A stretch of DNA of 64,000 nucleotides from Ancylobacter vacuolatus (GCF_030813595.1 NZ_JAUSUH010000012.1:62001-126000); one strand, 5' to 3'. Shown: positions 1-8,877, numbered from the stretch's first letter. Made by a program: numbers and translations. The notes: generated by a model from the sequence alone, not told the origin.

Positions 1-126
1 GTGGGCATGCGACGGCCTGGCGGCCTCGCAGGCCTGATAATAGCGCAGGCCTTCCACCTCGCCCGGAAAGAAGCCATCCCAGACTGGCGCGGGAATGCTG
101 CTGAACGCGGAAACTGCCGAATGCAT
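1..126 (-). CDS. N-terminal fragment of an unidentified protein, cut by the window edge
   Basis: An open frame runs leftward from an ATG at 126-124 and leaves the window with no stop (about 42 codons visible). The visible residues include MHSAVSAFSSIPAPVWDGFF followed by an aromatic, acidic stretch. The start has some resemblance to GNAT/FemAB-like proteins that open with a W-D motif, but the fragment is too short to assign. No function is claimed. Confidence 0.4.
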   Translation of the reverse strand, partial: MHSAVSAFSSIPAPVWDGFFPGEVEGLRYYQACEAARPSHAH

Positions 127-341
127 GGGCTCGTTCCTGAAGCTGTCTTGAGAAAGTCGGCGTGAGCGGCACCGTGTGACAACGTGCCGATGCCGCCCAA
201 GGCTGAGGGGGGCCGGCGGCGCACGGACGCGGCGCCGCAAGAGGCGCCCCGATGATGGAAAGGCACCCGCAATGCCGCCCGCCATCTGATGCGGAAAACG
301 AAAGCCTTGAAGCCGCAGCCATCAGGCGGCGAAAACGGGTT

Positions 342-581
342 CTACTCGTCGGACACGTCCGCGTCGTGGTCGCCATGGTCCGGCTGCGCATGCCAGGCCC
401 CGCCGGGGGACGCATAGGATGGGGGAGGTTCCGGCGCCGTTGTCGCCCGGGTATCTACGGCGACACCGACAACGAAGCCAGACAGCAGCGGGTCGGGTTG
501 CGGGCCGGCCTGCACAGCCGGGGCGCTCAGAAGAGCGGCAGCTGTCGGGATCGACCCAAATATGCGGCTGTGGACGTTCAT
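342..581 (-). CDS. Possible small exported protein
   Basis: This is a 79-codon frame. It begins with a short basic and hydrophobic segment ending in APAVQA, which looks like a signal peptide with an Ala-X-Ala cleavage site. The mature part would be Pro-rich, with a His/Asp-rich C-terminus (HAQPDHGDHDADVSDE) that could bind metal. It lies 112 bp downstream of the sensor kinase on the same strand, so it could be the last gene of that operon. No family was recognised, the ribosome binding site is weak, and several overlapping frames exist, so it may be spurious. Confidence 0.35.
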   Translation of the reverse strand: MNVHSRIFGSIPTAAALLSAPAVQAGPQPDPLLSGFVVGVAVDTRATTAPEPPPSYASPGGAWHAQPDHGDHDADVSDE

Positions 582-693
582 GTCGGGACCGGACTCGGAA
601 TGTGAACTTCACGGCCCAGAATAGGGGGCTGGATTACAACGGCATTACGCCTGCCGGCGGAAAGCGCTGACTTCCTGCGAAAGGCGAGGGCGG

Positions 694-2046
694 CTATCCT
701 TCCATGCCTTCGCGGGCGGGGGGAAAGATCAGGGCCACGGTGGTTCCGCCGCCGGGGGTCTCCTCGATGGACACTTTCGCCTTATGCAGCGCCGCCACCT
801 GCGCCACGATGGTCAGGCCGAGCCCGGTTCCGCTGTTCTTCGCGCGGGCGATGGAGGTTAGCGCCTCCGCCCCGCCGACGGCGCAGGCGATGCCTTCGCC
901 TTCATCGATCACCGCAATGCGCCCCGGTCGCTGCACTTCGACGATGATGCGCCCGCCCTTGGCACCGTGCTGCACGGCGTTGCGGATGAGGTTCGACAGG
1001 GCGATGCCGATGGCCTGCGCCGAGCCGACGATGGGGATGGGCCCCTTCTCATTGCGGAACTCGACTTCCAGGCCGGCAGCGATGGCCATGGGCGCATCCT
1101 GCGCGAGGGCGCGCAAGCCCACGCCCACCAGGTCGAGCCGGCCAAGGGCTGTGGGCTCCGCCGCAAGGCGGGCCAGTTGCAGCAGCATGGTGACGGTGGC
1201 GGAGAGGTCCTGCACGTCGGCCACCAGTTCGGCCCGCAATTGACCGTCCTCCACCCGCTCCAGACGCGTGCGCACCCGTGCCAGCGGGGTGCGCAGTTCG
1301 TGCGCGGCGTGTGACAGAAAGCGCCGCTGCTCGGCGGTCGCCATGTCGATGCGATCGAGGGCTCGATTGAAGGCGCTCACCAGCGGCCGCAATTCCGCCG
1401 GTGGCCCGGTTTCGGGCAGGCGGACGCCCTCGCGCGATCCATCAATCAGTTCCGCTGCCCGTGCCGCCCGGCGCACCGGCCGGGCGATCATTACGGGTAC
1501 CACGAGGACCGTCAGCAGGATCGTCGCCAGGAGCACGATCAGCAGCGGGATCGTGGTCATGTCGAGATCCGCAAGGATGGCGCGCGTCAACTGGCTCGAC
1601 GTATAGGCGACGCCGCCGACCTCGATGCGGATCGTGGGATCCGTGTCACTATCGCCCGCAACAAGCCGTTCGAGGGTCATGTCAGAGCCATGGACCACAT
1701 AGCCCGACATGGCCTGGGGGGTGTCCCACACCGTCGCTCCGGCGCTGACCCAGCCGGGGACGGCGCCGTAGGAGATCGTCGTGTGGCCGTCGGTCAGAAG
1801 GAACCAGAGCGTGGGGAACTGGGCCTTGTAGCTCTCCAGCTCCGGCGTCCGCTCGAGCTTGAAGCTCCCGTTACCATCGGGCTGGATGGCCGTGCGAATA
1901 GCGATGGCCGCATCAAACTGGGCGTAGCCGCCATCATCTCCATACAACACCCCCATCACGATCCAGGCGCACAGCAGGACGGCCGTCATGGCCACTCCGA
2001 TGAGCACGGAGGCGGAAAGTGCGATGGATCCCCGGATTCGGTGCAT
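694..2046 (-). CDS. Two-component sensor histidine kinase
   Basis: This is a 450-residue inner-membrane histidine kinase. Transmembrane helices are at about residues 8-34 and 163-190, flanking a sensor loop of about 125 residues that would lie in the periplasm. A HAMP linker follows, then the dimerisation box with the phospho-accepting His249 in HAAHELRTPLARV. The ATPase domain has an N-box (SNLIRNAVQH, about 351-360), a G1 box (DEGEG, 381) and a G2 box (GTGLGL, 406). The start overlaps the stop of the response regulator gene upstream, so the two are translationally coupled. The organisation resembles QseC/PmrB-type kinases. The signal is unknown. Confidence 0.93.
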   Translation of the reverse strand: MHRIRGSIALSASVLIGVAMTAVLLCAWIVMGVLYGDDGGYAQFDAAIAIRTAIQPDGNGSFKLERTPELESYKAQFPTLWFLLTDGHTTISYGAVPGWVSAGATVWDTPQAMSGYVVHGSDMTLERLVAGDSDTDPTIRIEVGGVAYTSSQLTRAILADLDMTTIPLLIVLLATILLTVLVVPVMIARPVRRAARAAELIDGSREGVRLPETGPPAELRPLVSAFNRALDRIDMATAEQRRFLSHAAHELRTPLARVRTRLERVEDGQLRAELVADVQDLSATVTMLLQLARLAAEPTALGRLDLVGVGLRALAQDAPMAIAAGLEVEFRNEKGPIPIVGSAQAIGIALSNLIRNAVQHGAKGGRIIVEVQRPGRIAVIDEGEGIACAVGGAEALTSIARAKNSGTGLGLTIVAQVAALHKAKVSIEETPGGGTTVALIFPPAREGMEG

Positions 2047-2717
2047 CAGGCCTCGGAGAGGATGTAGCCCAGGCCGCGCAGAGGGCGGATGATGGCAAGA
2101 CAGTGATGCTCCCGCAACCGCTTGCGCAGCCGGGAGAGATGGGCATCGATGGCGTTGGACTGGATTTCGTCGTCGAAACCATAGGTGGCGTTTTCCAGGG
2201 TTTCCCGAAGCGTCACCTGACCCACCCGCCGAACCAGGGCCTCCAGCAGCGCCAGTTCGCGGCGGGGCAGGATGAGGGGAGCATTGTCCACGAAGGTGGT
2301 TCGCGAGAAGGTGTCGAACCGCAGATTGGCGACTGTGATGCTGCCCGTCTGGTCCAGATGCAGCCGTCGCACCACGGCCCTCGCGCGGGCCACAAGTTCA
2401 ATGGGCTCGAACGGCTTGCAGAGGTAATCATCGGCGCCGGCATCCAGGGCCTTGGCGATATCGCCGGGATCGTCCAGGGCCGTGAGCACGAGAATGCTGG
2501 GGCGCGGCTGCAGGTGCCGCAGGTGACCGATCAGGTTGATGGCATCTCCATCCGGCAGGCGCCTGTCCATCACCACGAGGTCGAATTCGCGCACGGCAAG
2601 AGCGGCCTTGGCTTCGTCCAGCGACGTCACAAGGTCGGCGCCGCCTAAGGCGTCTTCCAGCGTTTCCCGCAGCCACGGCCCCAGCTGGTCATCATCCTCT
2701 ATTACCAAAAGTCGCAA
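2046..2717 (-). CDS. OmpR/PhoB-family response regulator
   Basis: This is a 223-residue regulator. The receiver domain has the acidic pocket IEDDD at residues 6-10, the phospho-acceptor Asp51 in VVMDRRLPDG, and the conserved Lys in DYLCKPF. The C-terminal half is a winged helix ending in the expected SRLRKRL and RPLRGLGYIL segments. It is the first gene of a two-gene operon with the kinase and should be phosphorylated by it. No target genes can be inferred from the window. Confidence 0.94.
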   Translation of the reverse strand: MRLLVIEDDDQLGPWLRETLEDALGGADLVTSLDEAKAALAVREFDLVVMDRRLPDGDAINLIGHLRHLQPRPSILVLTALDDPGDIAKALDAGADDYLCKPFEPIELVARARAVVRRLHLDQTGSITVANLRFDTFSRTTFVDNAPLILPRRELALLEALVRRVGQVTLRETLENATYGFDDEIQSNAIDAHLSRLRKRLREHHCLAIIRPLRGLGYILSEA

Positions 2718-3277
2718 GCTCGTCCCCTTCGAGATCCCGACTCCAGTCGCACGACATCGTTGCGCGAGGATTACCGCTGGCCTGCTGCCGGCGTTGTGGT
2801 CGGTCAGTTAAGCCAATTCGACCTTTTTTCGAACGCGACCGGGCTGAGATAGCCGATGGTCGAGTGGCGATCCAGCGTCATGGCATTCACAACCCCTGCA
2901 CCGGCCATGGCGCGATCAAGGGCCTGCTTCCACGCGGGCCATACAATATCCGAAACGTGCTCGCGCCCCCTATCCTCAAGAAGACCGGCTCCAGGAGCAG
3001 GCGAGTGACGCCATCCAGGTCGCCGCTGACATGGTCGCCAGTGACGACGGCCGCGTCCTGCGCCAGGACAAGGCGGCCCTGGCGACGCAGACCGTCAACA
3101 AGGTGTGGGGGCGGCTTGGCGGCCGAGCGCGCAATGCGCGAATCTCTGCGCGACCCGCTCGACGCGATCGCACGCCGCCCCCCGCCGCATTCTGCCGCTG
3201 CGGTGCTTTCGCAGAGGGCGAGAGGCGTGCAGCCGCGAAAGGGTAGCTTGATAAGTCACTGATTTTGCGTTAGAAAA
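2718..3277. other. 560-bp gene-poor scar with gene remnants
   Basis: No intact gene is supported between the response regulator and tRNA-Arg. The stretch contains a transposase C-terminal remnant (2804-2866, minus strand). It also has an open plus-strand stretch around 2985-3140 whose translation (ASDAIQVAADMVASDDGRVL and so on) looks like decayed coding sequence with no recognisable start. This is what repeated insertion and deletion next to a tRNA gene would leave behind. Confidence 0.5.
2804..2866 (-). pseudogene. C-terminal remnant of an IS3-family transposase (OrfB)
   Basis: Reading leftward into a TGA at 2806-2804, the frame encodes RHSTIGYLSPVAFEKR plus a few residues. This matches the conserved C-terminal tail of IS3-group OrfB integrases (R-R-H-S-x-I-G-Y-L-S-P-x-x-F-E). 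The DDE catalytic core is absent. The frame continues upstream into unrelated sequence, so a junction lies near 2866-2875. No terminal inverted repeats were seen. Confidence 0.7.
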
Positions 3278-3354
<77 letters not shown>

Positions 3355-3496
3355 CGAGGCGCGCGAGGCGCCTGTGCCGCGTCTTCATAATCGAACCATG
3401 GCCCCCCGGCAACCGGGTGCGAGCGGCCTTTCGTCGGAAGCGCAGCGAACCGGCGCCGGCACGCGCCGCCTCAGGGCCGTGCCGGCGCGGCCTGCG

Positions 3497-5197
3497 TCAC
3501 TTCGGCTGCGGCGGGCGCGCATTGGCGGTGGCGACGCGGCGTCCCCAGGAAATGAGGTTGGGCGAGCAATCGTCGCGGTCGAGGGCGCACTCGATCAGGG
3601 TCGGCCCGTTGGCATTGCCCAGCGCTCGGGTGATCGCCTCGGCGAGTTCGCCGCCCGTGCCGGCGCGCAGGCCGAGCCCCTCCCCGTCCTCGGCGTTGAA
3701 GACGTTGATCAGCCCGGCATAGTCCCAGTTCTTGATGTTGTTATACGGCCCGTCATGGATCTCGACCTCGATCGTGTAGCCGCGATTATTGATGAGGAAG
3801 AGGATGATCGGCAGCTTGCGCCGGATCATCTGCGCCACTTCCTGCGCGGTCAGCTGGAACGAGCCGTCGCCGATCATCGCGATCACCTGCCGGCCGGGCG
3901 CGCCCACCGCGTAGCCGAAAGTGGCCGGCACTGCCCAGCCGATCGAGCCCCACTGCATCTCGATCTCGAAGCGCGCGCCCTCGGGCAGAGCGAGGTTCAT
4001 GCCGTTGAACCAGGAATCGCCGGTCTCGACGAGCACCGTGCTGTCGCCGGTCAGCAGTCCCTGGATCTGGCGCATCATCTCGGTGCGCGAGAGCTTCGCC
4101 TCCGGCGGCGCCTCCGGCACGACGGCCGGCGCGGCGCGCAGACGGTGAAGCTCGTTCAGGGCGGTGGGGTTGGCCTCCACCCGCGTCGCCAGGCCGTCCA
4201 GCACCTCGGCCAGCCGCACGCCGCTGAAATCATGCCCGGCAAGGCTGACATGGTCGATGTCGAGGGTGAGCACGTTCGCCCCGGCCGGGTTCGAGGTCCA
4301 GCCGACGGTGGAATAGTCGTTGAACAGCGTGCCGATGCAGATCAGCCCATCCGACCAGTCGACGATCTCGCGCGTGCCCGGCGAGGAGACCTCGCCCCAG
4401 TAGACCCCGGCGAATTGCGGGTGCGTCTCGGGGAAGAAGCTCTTGGCCGCCGCCATCACCGCCACCGGGCAGCCCAGCGCCTGCGCGAGCGCCAGCGCTG
4501 CGGCCTCGGCCTTGGCCGCGCGCAGCTTGGAGCCGATGAGGATTAGCGGCTTCTTGCGGCCCTTGATGAAGTCCGCCGCCGTGCTCACCGCCGCTTCAAG
4601 CGTCGCAGGATCGCTGGGCGCGCCGGCGAGAAGGCTGCTCACCGGCCCGGGCGCCGCGCAGGAAGCGCCGGCAATGTTGCAGGCGATCTCGATATAGGCC
4701 GGCTTGCTTTCGCGCAGCGCGGCGCGGATCGCGCTGTCAATCTGGTACGGCGCCTTGTCCGGCGAAATGATGGTGACGGCGCAGCAGGTGATCCGGGCGG
4801 CGATGTCGTGCTGGTAGGAGAGATCGGACGTCGCCATCGTGTGGTGGAGCAGATGGTCGGTGGCGCGGTCATTGGTGTTGGGCCCGCCGGAGATCAGGAT
4901 GACCGGCAGGTTTTCCGCATTGGCGCCGGCAATGGCATTGATGATCGACAGGCCGCCGACGCTGAAGGTGACGACGGCCGCCGCCGCGCCATTGGCCCGG
5001 GCATAGCCCTCGGCGGCATAGCCGCAATTGAGCTCGTTGCAGCAATAGACCTGCTCGGTTTCCTCATTGGTCAGCAATTGGTCGAGCAGCGCCAGATTGA
5101 AGTCGCCGGCGACGGCGAAATGGTGCTTCAGCCCGATCTGGGCGAGACGGGCGGCAAGATAGCTACCTACGGTGTATGTCATGTTGCGCTCGGCCAT
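3497..5197 (-). CDS. pdc: Pyruvate decarboxylase (ThDP-dependent)
   Basis: This 566-residue cytoplasmic enzyme should convert pyruvate to acetaldehyde and CO2. It follows Zymomonas PDC closely: GDFN with the catalytic Asp (residue 32), NELNCG with the ThDP-activating Glu (55), the double His in DHLLHHTM, the metal-binding segment GDGSFQ, and the late Glu in EVEIHDGPYN. The Asp, His-His and Glu set is what separates PDCs from most other ThDP decarboxylases. An internal ATG five codons in (5182) aligns better with the known N-terminus (M-x-Y-T-V-G) and may be the true start. Indolepyruvate or phenylpyruvate decarboxylase is the alternative. No alcohol or aldehyde dehydrogenase lies nearby. Confidence 0.87.
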   Translation of the reverse strand: MAERNMTYTVGSYLAARLAQIGLKHHFAVAGDFNLALLDQLLTNEETEQVYCCNELNCGYAAEGYARANGAAAAVVTFSVGGLSIINAIAGANAENLPVILISGGPNTNDRATDHLLHHTMATSDLSYQHDIAARITCCAVTIISPDKAPYQIDSAIRAALRESKPAYIEIACNIAGASCAAPGPVSSLLAGAPSDPATLEAAVSTAADFIKGRKKPLILIGSKLRAAKAEAAALALAQALGCPVAVMAAAKSFFPETHPQFAGVYWGEVSSPGTREIVDWSDGLICIGTLFNDYSTVGWTSNPAGANVLTLDIDHVSLAGHDFSGVRLAEVLDGLATRVEANPTALNELHRLRAAPAVVPEAPPEAKLSRTEMMRQIQGLLTGDSTVLVETGDSWFNGMNLALPEGARFEIEMQWGSIGWAVPATFGYAVGAPGRQVIAMIGDGSFQLTAQEVAQMIRRKLPIILFLINNRGYTIEVEIHDGPYNNIKNWDYAGLINVFNAEDGEGLGLRAGTGGELAEAITRALGNANGPTLIECALDRDDCSPNLISWGRRVATANARPPQPK

Positions 5198-5277
5198 TGC
5201 CTTGAGGAAGGTGGGCGAAACCTAGCAGCATCCCCGGCCCGCCGGTATCGCGAATGAACGCCGCGCGCGTGGCGCCC

Positions 5278-6501
5278 TCACGCCGGCCCGGCGAGCAGGG
5301 TGGTGATCCGCGCCGCGAGGTCCGGTGCCACGTCGGGGCGCAGGCGGACAGCGTCTTCGCCCGACAGCAGGCCGGCGAGAATATCGGCCACCGCTGCCAT
5401 GTCCGCGGCGCGGAGCCCCAGCGTCGCCAGAAACTGCGTGCCGACCCGCAGCGCCGTTCCCCCCGGCCCGGTGATGTCGGGGCAGAGGCCGAGGATCACG
5501 CCGCTCTCCGCCAGCGCCGCCACCAGCGCGCGCGGCGCCGCCTCCGCCGCGATCGGGATCAGCATCTGGTGCGTATGGCCCGCCTCGGGGGCGATCACCG
5601 GCAGGCCGCGCCGGCGGCAGGCGCTGGCCAGCGCGGCGGTGTTGGCCACCACGCGCCCGGCATAGTCGGCCGCCCCGGCACGCATGTCGGTGAGCAGGCG
5701 CAGCAGAGGCGGCAGCAGGGCGGCGTTGGAATTGGCGAGGAAGCGCGCATCGAGTAGCCGCGCCAGCGCCTCGCCCTGCGCCGGGTCGCGGCCGAGGATG
5801 AGGCCGTGCGGCATTCCCGGCAGGGTCTTGTAGGTCGAGGTGACAAGCACGTCGACGCCGGCCTCCAGCGGGTTGGGATAGGTGCCGCCGGCGATCAGCC
5901 CGGCGACATGCGAGGCATCGAACACGGTGGTGGCCCCCACCGCGCGCGCCGCCGCGACGACGGGCGCGATGTCGTCCGCTCCGACCATCACGCTGCGCCC
6001 GAGCATGACGAGGCGCGGCCGGCGCTGTTCCACCAGCCGCGCGGCGCCTGTCGCGTCGAGGCACAGGCCGGCGGCATCAAAAGGAAGTTCGTCGCAGACG
6101 AGCCCGGCGAGATCAGGCGTGCCGCCGCGCCGCTGGCTCAGATGCCCGCCCTGCGCCTTGTCAGGCGCCAGCATGAGGTCGCCCGGCCGGGCGAAGGCGT
6201 GGAACACGGCGAGATTGCACAGCGTCGCGCTCGGCAGGCGCGGCTCGGCCCAGCCGGCGCGGAAGAGGGCGCAGGCCTCCTGCCGCACCGCCACCTCCAG
6301 CGCCGAGACCAGTTCCGTGCCGGGCTGCTCCTTGTCGAAGCTCGGCCCCATCGAGGGCATGGCACCAAGGCCGGGGGCGTAGGCGGCGATCACCTCGGGC
6401 GAGGGCAGGTTGGCGCCGGCATAGAGCACGAGGCGCTGGCGGGCGAGCGTGTCGCCATGGCGCGCGGCGGCGGCGAAGAGCGTTGCGTGATCCCCAGTCA
6501 T
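5278..6501 (-). CDS. Divergent SHMT-like PLP-dependent enzyme (fold type I)
   Basis: This is a 407-residue protein of the serine hydroxymethyltransferase/glycine-cleavage superfamily. The PLP site is visible: DASHVAGLIAGG (Asp195 for the pyridine nitrogen, His198), then TSTYKTLPG with the Schiff-base Lys225. The Lys motif differs from canonical GlyA (T-T-T-H-K-T-L-R-G), since Tyr replaces His and Pro replaces Arg. The N-terminal tetrahydrofolate region is also poorly conserved. A side-chain aldolase, alpha-methylserine-type transferase or racemase role is as likely as true SHMT. It sits 80 bp upstream of pdc on the same strand and is divergent from moeB. Confidence 0.72.
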   Translation of the reverse strand: MTGDHATLFAAAARHGDTLARQRLVLYAGANLPSPEVIAAYAPGLGAMPSMGPSFDKEQPGTELVSALEVAVRQEACALFRAGWAEPRLPSATLCNLAVFHAFARPGDLMLAPDKAQGGHLSQRRGGTPDLAGLVCDELPFDAAGLCLDATGAARLVEQRRPRLVMLGRSVMVGADDIAPVVAAARAVGATTVFDASHVAGLIAGGTYPNPLEAGVDVLVTSTYKTLPGMPHGLILGRDPAQGEALARLLDARFLANSNAALLPPLLRLLTDMRAGAADYAGRVVANTAALASACRRRGLPVIAPEAGHTHQMLIPIAAEAAPRALVAALAESGVILGLCPDITGPGGTALRVGTQFLATLGLRAADMAAVADILAGLLSGEDAVRLRPDVAPDLAARITTLLAGPA

Positions 6502-6594
6502 GGCATGGAGATAACCGCTATTCGGCCGGCGGCCAATGCGGCCTCGCCACGCAGAGTGTGGCGGGCGGGCGGCGGGTTGTTATATAGCTCAGCC

Positions 6595-7443
6595 ATGACA
6601 GACACTCCCGCCAGCCCCCCAGCGCCCCGCCGCGCGCCGCTGTTCTCCCCCGAGGAGGTGGAGCGCTATGCCCGCCATCTCGTGCTCAGTGAGATCGGCG
6701 GGCCGGGCCAGCAGAAGCTGAAAAAGGCGCGGATGCTGGTCGTGGGCGCGGGCGGGCTCGGCGCGCCGGCGCTGATGTACCTCGCCGCCGCCGGCGTCGG
6801 CCATCTCACGGTCATCGACGATGACGAGGTGTCACTGTCCAATCTGCAGCGGCAGATCATCCACACCACCGCCGCCATCGGCCGGCGCAAGACCGAGAGC
6901 GCGGGGGATTTCATCGCCGCGCTCAACCCGCATGTGGAATTTGAGGGGCTGACGGCGCGGCTGACGGCGGAAAATGCGCTGGCGCTGGTGGGCGAGGCCG
7001 ATGTGGTGATCGACGGCTCGGACAATTTTTCCACACGCTATCTCGTCTCGGACGCCTGCGCGCTGGCCGGCCGGCCGCTGGTGTCCGCCGCGCTCGGGCG
7101 CTTCGACGCCACGGTGACGACGCTGCGCCCGCATGAAAAGGGCCCGGACGGCACGCCGAACCCGACCTATCGCTGCCTGTTCCCGGAGCCGCCGCCGGCC
7201 GGCACGGTGCCGAGCTGCGCCGAGGCCGGCATTCTCGGCGCGGTGGCCGGTGTCGCCGGCACGCTGGTGGCACTGGAGGCGGTGCGCGCCGTCGTCGGCT
7301 TCGGCGAGGGGCTGGTCGGGCGGCTGCTGATGATCGACACCCTGACCATGCGCTTCGAAACGCTGAGCTATGGCTGGGACCCGGAAAACCCGCTCACCGG
7401 CGAGAACCCGACGATCAAGGATCTGTCGGAGCATATGCGCTGA
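6595..7443 (+). CDS. moeB: MoeB/ThiF/HesA-family sulfur-carrier adenylyltransferase
   Basis: This 282-residue E1-like enzyme adenylates the C-terminal Gly of a sulfur carrier such as MoaD for molybdopterin synthesis. The Rossmann motif is GAGGLGAPA (about 51-59), followed by DDDEVSLSNLQRQ, which holds the ATP-contacting Asp and Arg, and the DGSDNF motif. The conserved catalytic-type Cys is in TVPSCAEAG. The paired CxxC zinc motif of E. coli MoeB is largely missing and there is no rhodanese tail. The ATG at 6595 opens at MTDTPAS; upstream in-frame codons would run into the divergent neighbour's leader. Confidence 0.88.
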   Translation: MTDTPASPPAPRRAPLFSPEEVERYARHLVLSEIGGPGQQKLKKARMLVVGAGGLGAPALMYLAAAGVGHLTVIDDDEVSLSNLQRQIIHTTAAIGRRKTESAGDFIAALNPHVEFEGLTARLTAENALALVGEADVVIDGSDNFSTRYLVSDACALAGRPLVSAALGRFDATVTTLRPHEKGPDGTPNPTYRCLFPEPPPAGTVPSCAEAGILGAVAGVAGTLVALEAVRAVVGFGEGLVGRLLMIDTLTMRFETLSYGWDPENPLTGENPTIKDLSEHMR

Positions 7444-7470
7444 AGCGCCGGGCGGGTCCTACTTTGAGGT

Positions 7471-7512
7471 CCATCCTTCGAGGCCCGGGCTTTGCCCGGG
7501 CACCTCAGGATG
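7471..7512. repeat. REP-like palindromic repeat, copy A (inverted orientation)
   Basis: CATCCTTCGAGG at the left and CACCTCAGGATG at the right are near-complementary arms around a CCGGGC hairpin core. The arms are a reversed version of the CTGAGGTG...CCTCGAAG arms in the two copies downstream (7597 and 7752). The element is intergenic, just after moeB. Confidence 0.7.
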
Positions 7513-7596
7513 CCGCTGCATCCCAGGCAGGCTGCGTTACGCTGAGCCGCAAGTGAAGCGTCGCACCGGGGACGATCTGCCGGACGCCGGGCCCCC

Positions 7597-7638
7597 GTCA
7601 TGCTGAGGTGCGCGCGCAGCGCGCCTCGAAGCACGCAG
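7597..7638. repeat. REP-like palindromic repeat, copy B
   Basis: The copy begins GTCATGCTGAGGTGCG and ends GCCTCGAAGCACGCAG, with a short GC palindrome between. It matches copy C (7752-7793) at all but about three positions. Confidence 0.8.
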
Positions 7639-7751
7639 ATGCGTAGATCGGGCACCGCCCGGCGATCCTCGCGCCACCCTCGTGTTCCGGCCCAGCGGAG
7701 CCGCAGGCGGAGCGCTGCGCCGGGATGACGGTGGGCCGGACAAAGGCCCAC

Positions 7752-7793
7752 GTCATGCTGAGGTGCGAGCGTAGCGAGCCTCGAAGCACGCAG
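7752..7793. repeat. REP-like palindromic repeat, copy C
   Basis: This is the same unit as copy B: GTCATGCTGAGGTGCG, a short palindromic core, then GCCTCGAAGCACGCAG. Together copies A-C fill most of the 432-bp gap between moeB and the dehydrogenase gene. A diverged CCGGGATGACGG arm of a second repeat type lies near 7716-7730. No gene is seen in this gap. Confidence 0.8.
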
Positions 7794-7875
7794 GCGCGGC
7801 CTCAGGCATGGCCCCCGGATCGGCGCCGCGCGGGGCGCGGCTGGTCCGGGGAACGCCTCCGGGCCTCAGCCCGCC

Positions 7876-8877
7876 TCAGAGCATCGACGGCAGCACCCGG
7901 TCGGGCGGGCGGTGGCCGTCCATGAAGGCCTTGATGTTGACGATCACCTTTTCGCCGGTGTCGACGCGGGCCTCGACCGTGGCCGAGCCCATATGCGGCA
8001 GCAGCACCACCTTGCCGGCGCGGGCGAGCTTGAGCAGCTTCGGGCTCACCGCCGGCTCGCGCTCGAACACGTCGAGGCCGGCGCCGGCGATCTCGCCATG
8101 CTCGATCATGCGGATCAGCGCGTGCTCGTCGATCACCTCGCCGCGCGCGGTGTTGACGATATAGGCGTCCTTTCGCACCAGCTTCAGCCGGCGGGCGGAG
8201 AGCAGGTGGAAGGTGGCCGGGGTGTGCGGGCAGTTGATGGAGAGAATGTCCATCCGCGCCAGCATCTGGTCGAGGCTGTCCCAATAGGTCGCCTCAAGAT
8301 CTTCCTCGATCTGGGCGGGGAGGGGATGGCGGTTGTGATAATGGATCTGCAGGCCGAAGGCGCGGGCGCGGCGCGCCACCGCCTGGCCGATGCGGCCCAT
8401 GCCGATGATGCCGAGCCGCTTGCCCCAGATGCGGTGGCCGAGCATCCAGGTCGGCGACCAGCCGGGCCAGGCGCCGTCATCGCTGGTGATCAGCGCCGCG
8501 CCCTCGGTGAGCCGGCGCGGCACGGCGAGAATCAGCGCCATGGTCATGTCGGCGGTGTCCTCGGTGAGGACGCCGGGCGTGTTGGTGATGGTGATGCCGC
8601 GTTCCGTGGCGGCGGTGACGTCGATATGGTCGACGCCATTGCCGAAATTGGCGATCAGCTTGAGATTCGGGCCGGCGGCCTCGATCACCTTGGTGTCGAT
8701 GCGGTCGCAGATGGCGGGCACCAGTACGTCGGCGGTGGCCATCGCCTCGCAGAGGTCGGCCTGGCTCATCGGCACATCATCGACATTGAGCCGCGCGTCG
8801 AACAGCTCGCGCATGCGGGTTTCGATCTTGTCGGGCAGCTTTCGCGTCACGACGACCAGCGGCTTCCTGCGGGCCAT
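7876..8877 (-). CDS. D-2-hydroxyacid dehydrogenase (glyoxylate/hydroxypyruvate reductase type)
   Basis: This 333-residue NAD(P)-dependent enzyme reduces 2-oxoacids such as glyoxylate or hydroxypyruvate to D-2-hydroxyacids. The nucleotide site is GIIGMGRIGQAVARR. The catalytic triad is visible as Arg in VNTARGEVI, Glu in DVFEREP and His in LLPHMGSAT. The start at MARRKPL is preceded by a strong GGGGAG ribosome binding site. An upstream extension of the frame overlaps the divergent gene and was rejected. The motifs are of the GyaR/GhrB branch; the exact substrate is inferred. Confidence 0.9.
   Translation of the reverse strand: MARRKPLVVVTRKLPDKIETRMRELFDARLNVDDVPMSQADLCEAMATADVLVPAICDRIDTKVIEAAGPNLKLIANFGNGVDHIDVTAATERGITITNTPGVLTEDTADMTMALILAVPRRLTEGAALITSDDGAWPGWSPTWMLGHRIWGKRLGIIGMGRIGQAVARRARAFGLQIHYHNRHPLPAQIEEDLEATYWDSLDQMLARMDILSINCPHTPATFHLLSARRLKLVRKDAYIVNTARGEVIDEHALIRMIEHGEIAGAGLDVFEREPAVSPKLLKLARAGKVVLLPHMGSATVEARVDTGEKVIVNIKAFMDGHRPPDRVLPSML

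Noticed and set aside
2864-3262. 132-codon plus-strand frame in the scar near tRNA-Arg
   Set aside because: Starts inside the transposase remnant and becomes Arg/Pro-rich; no domain.
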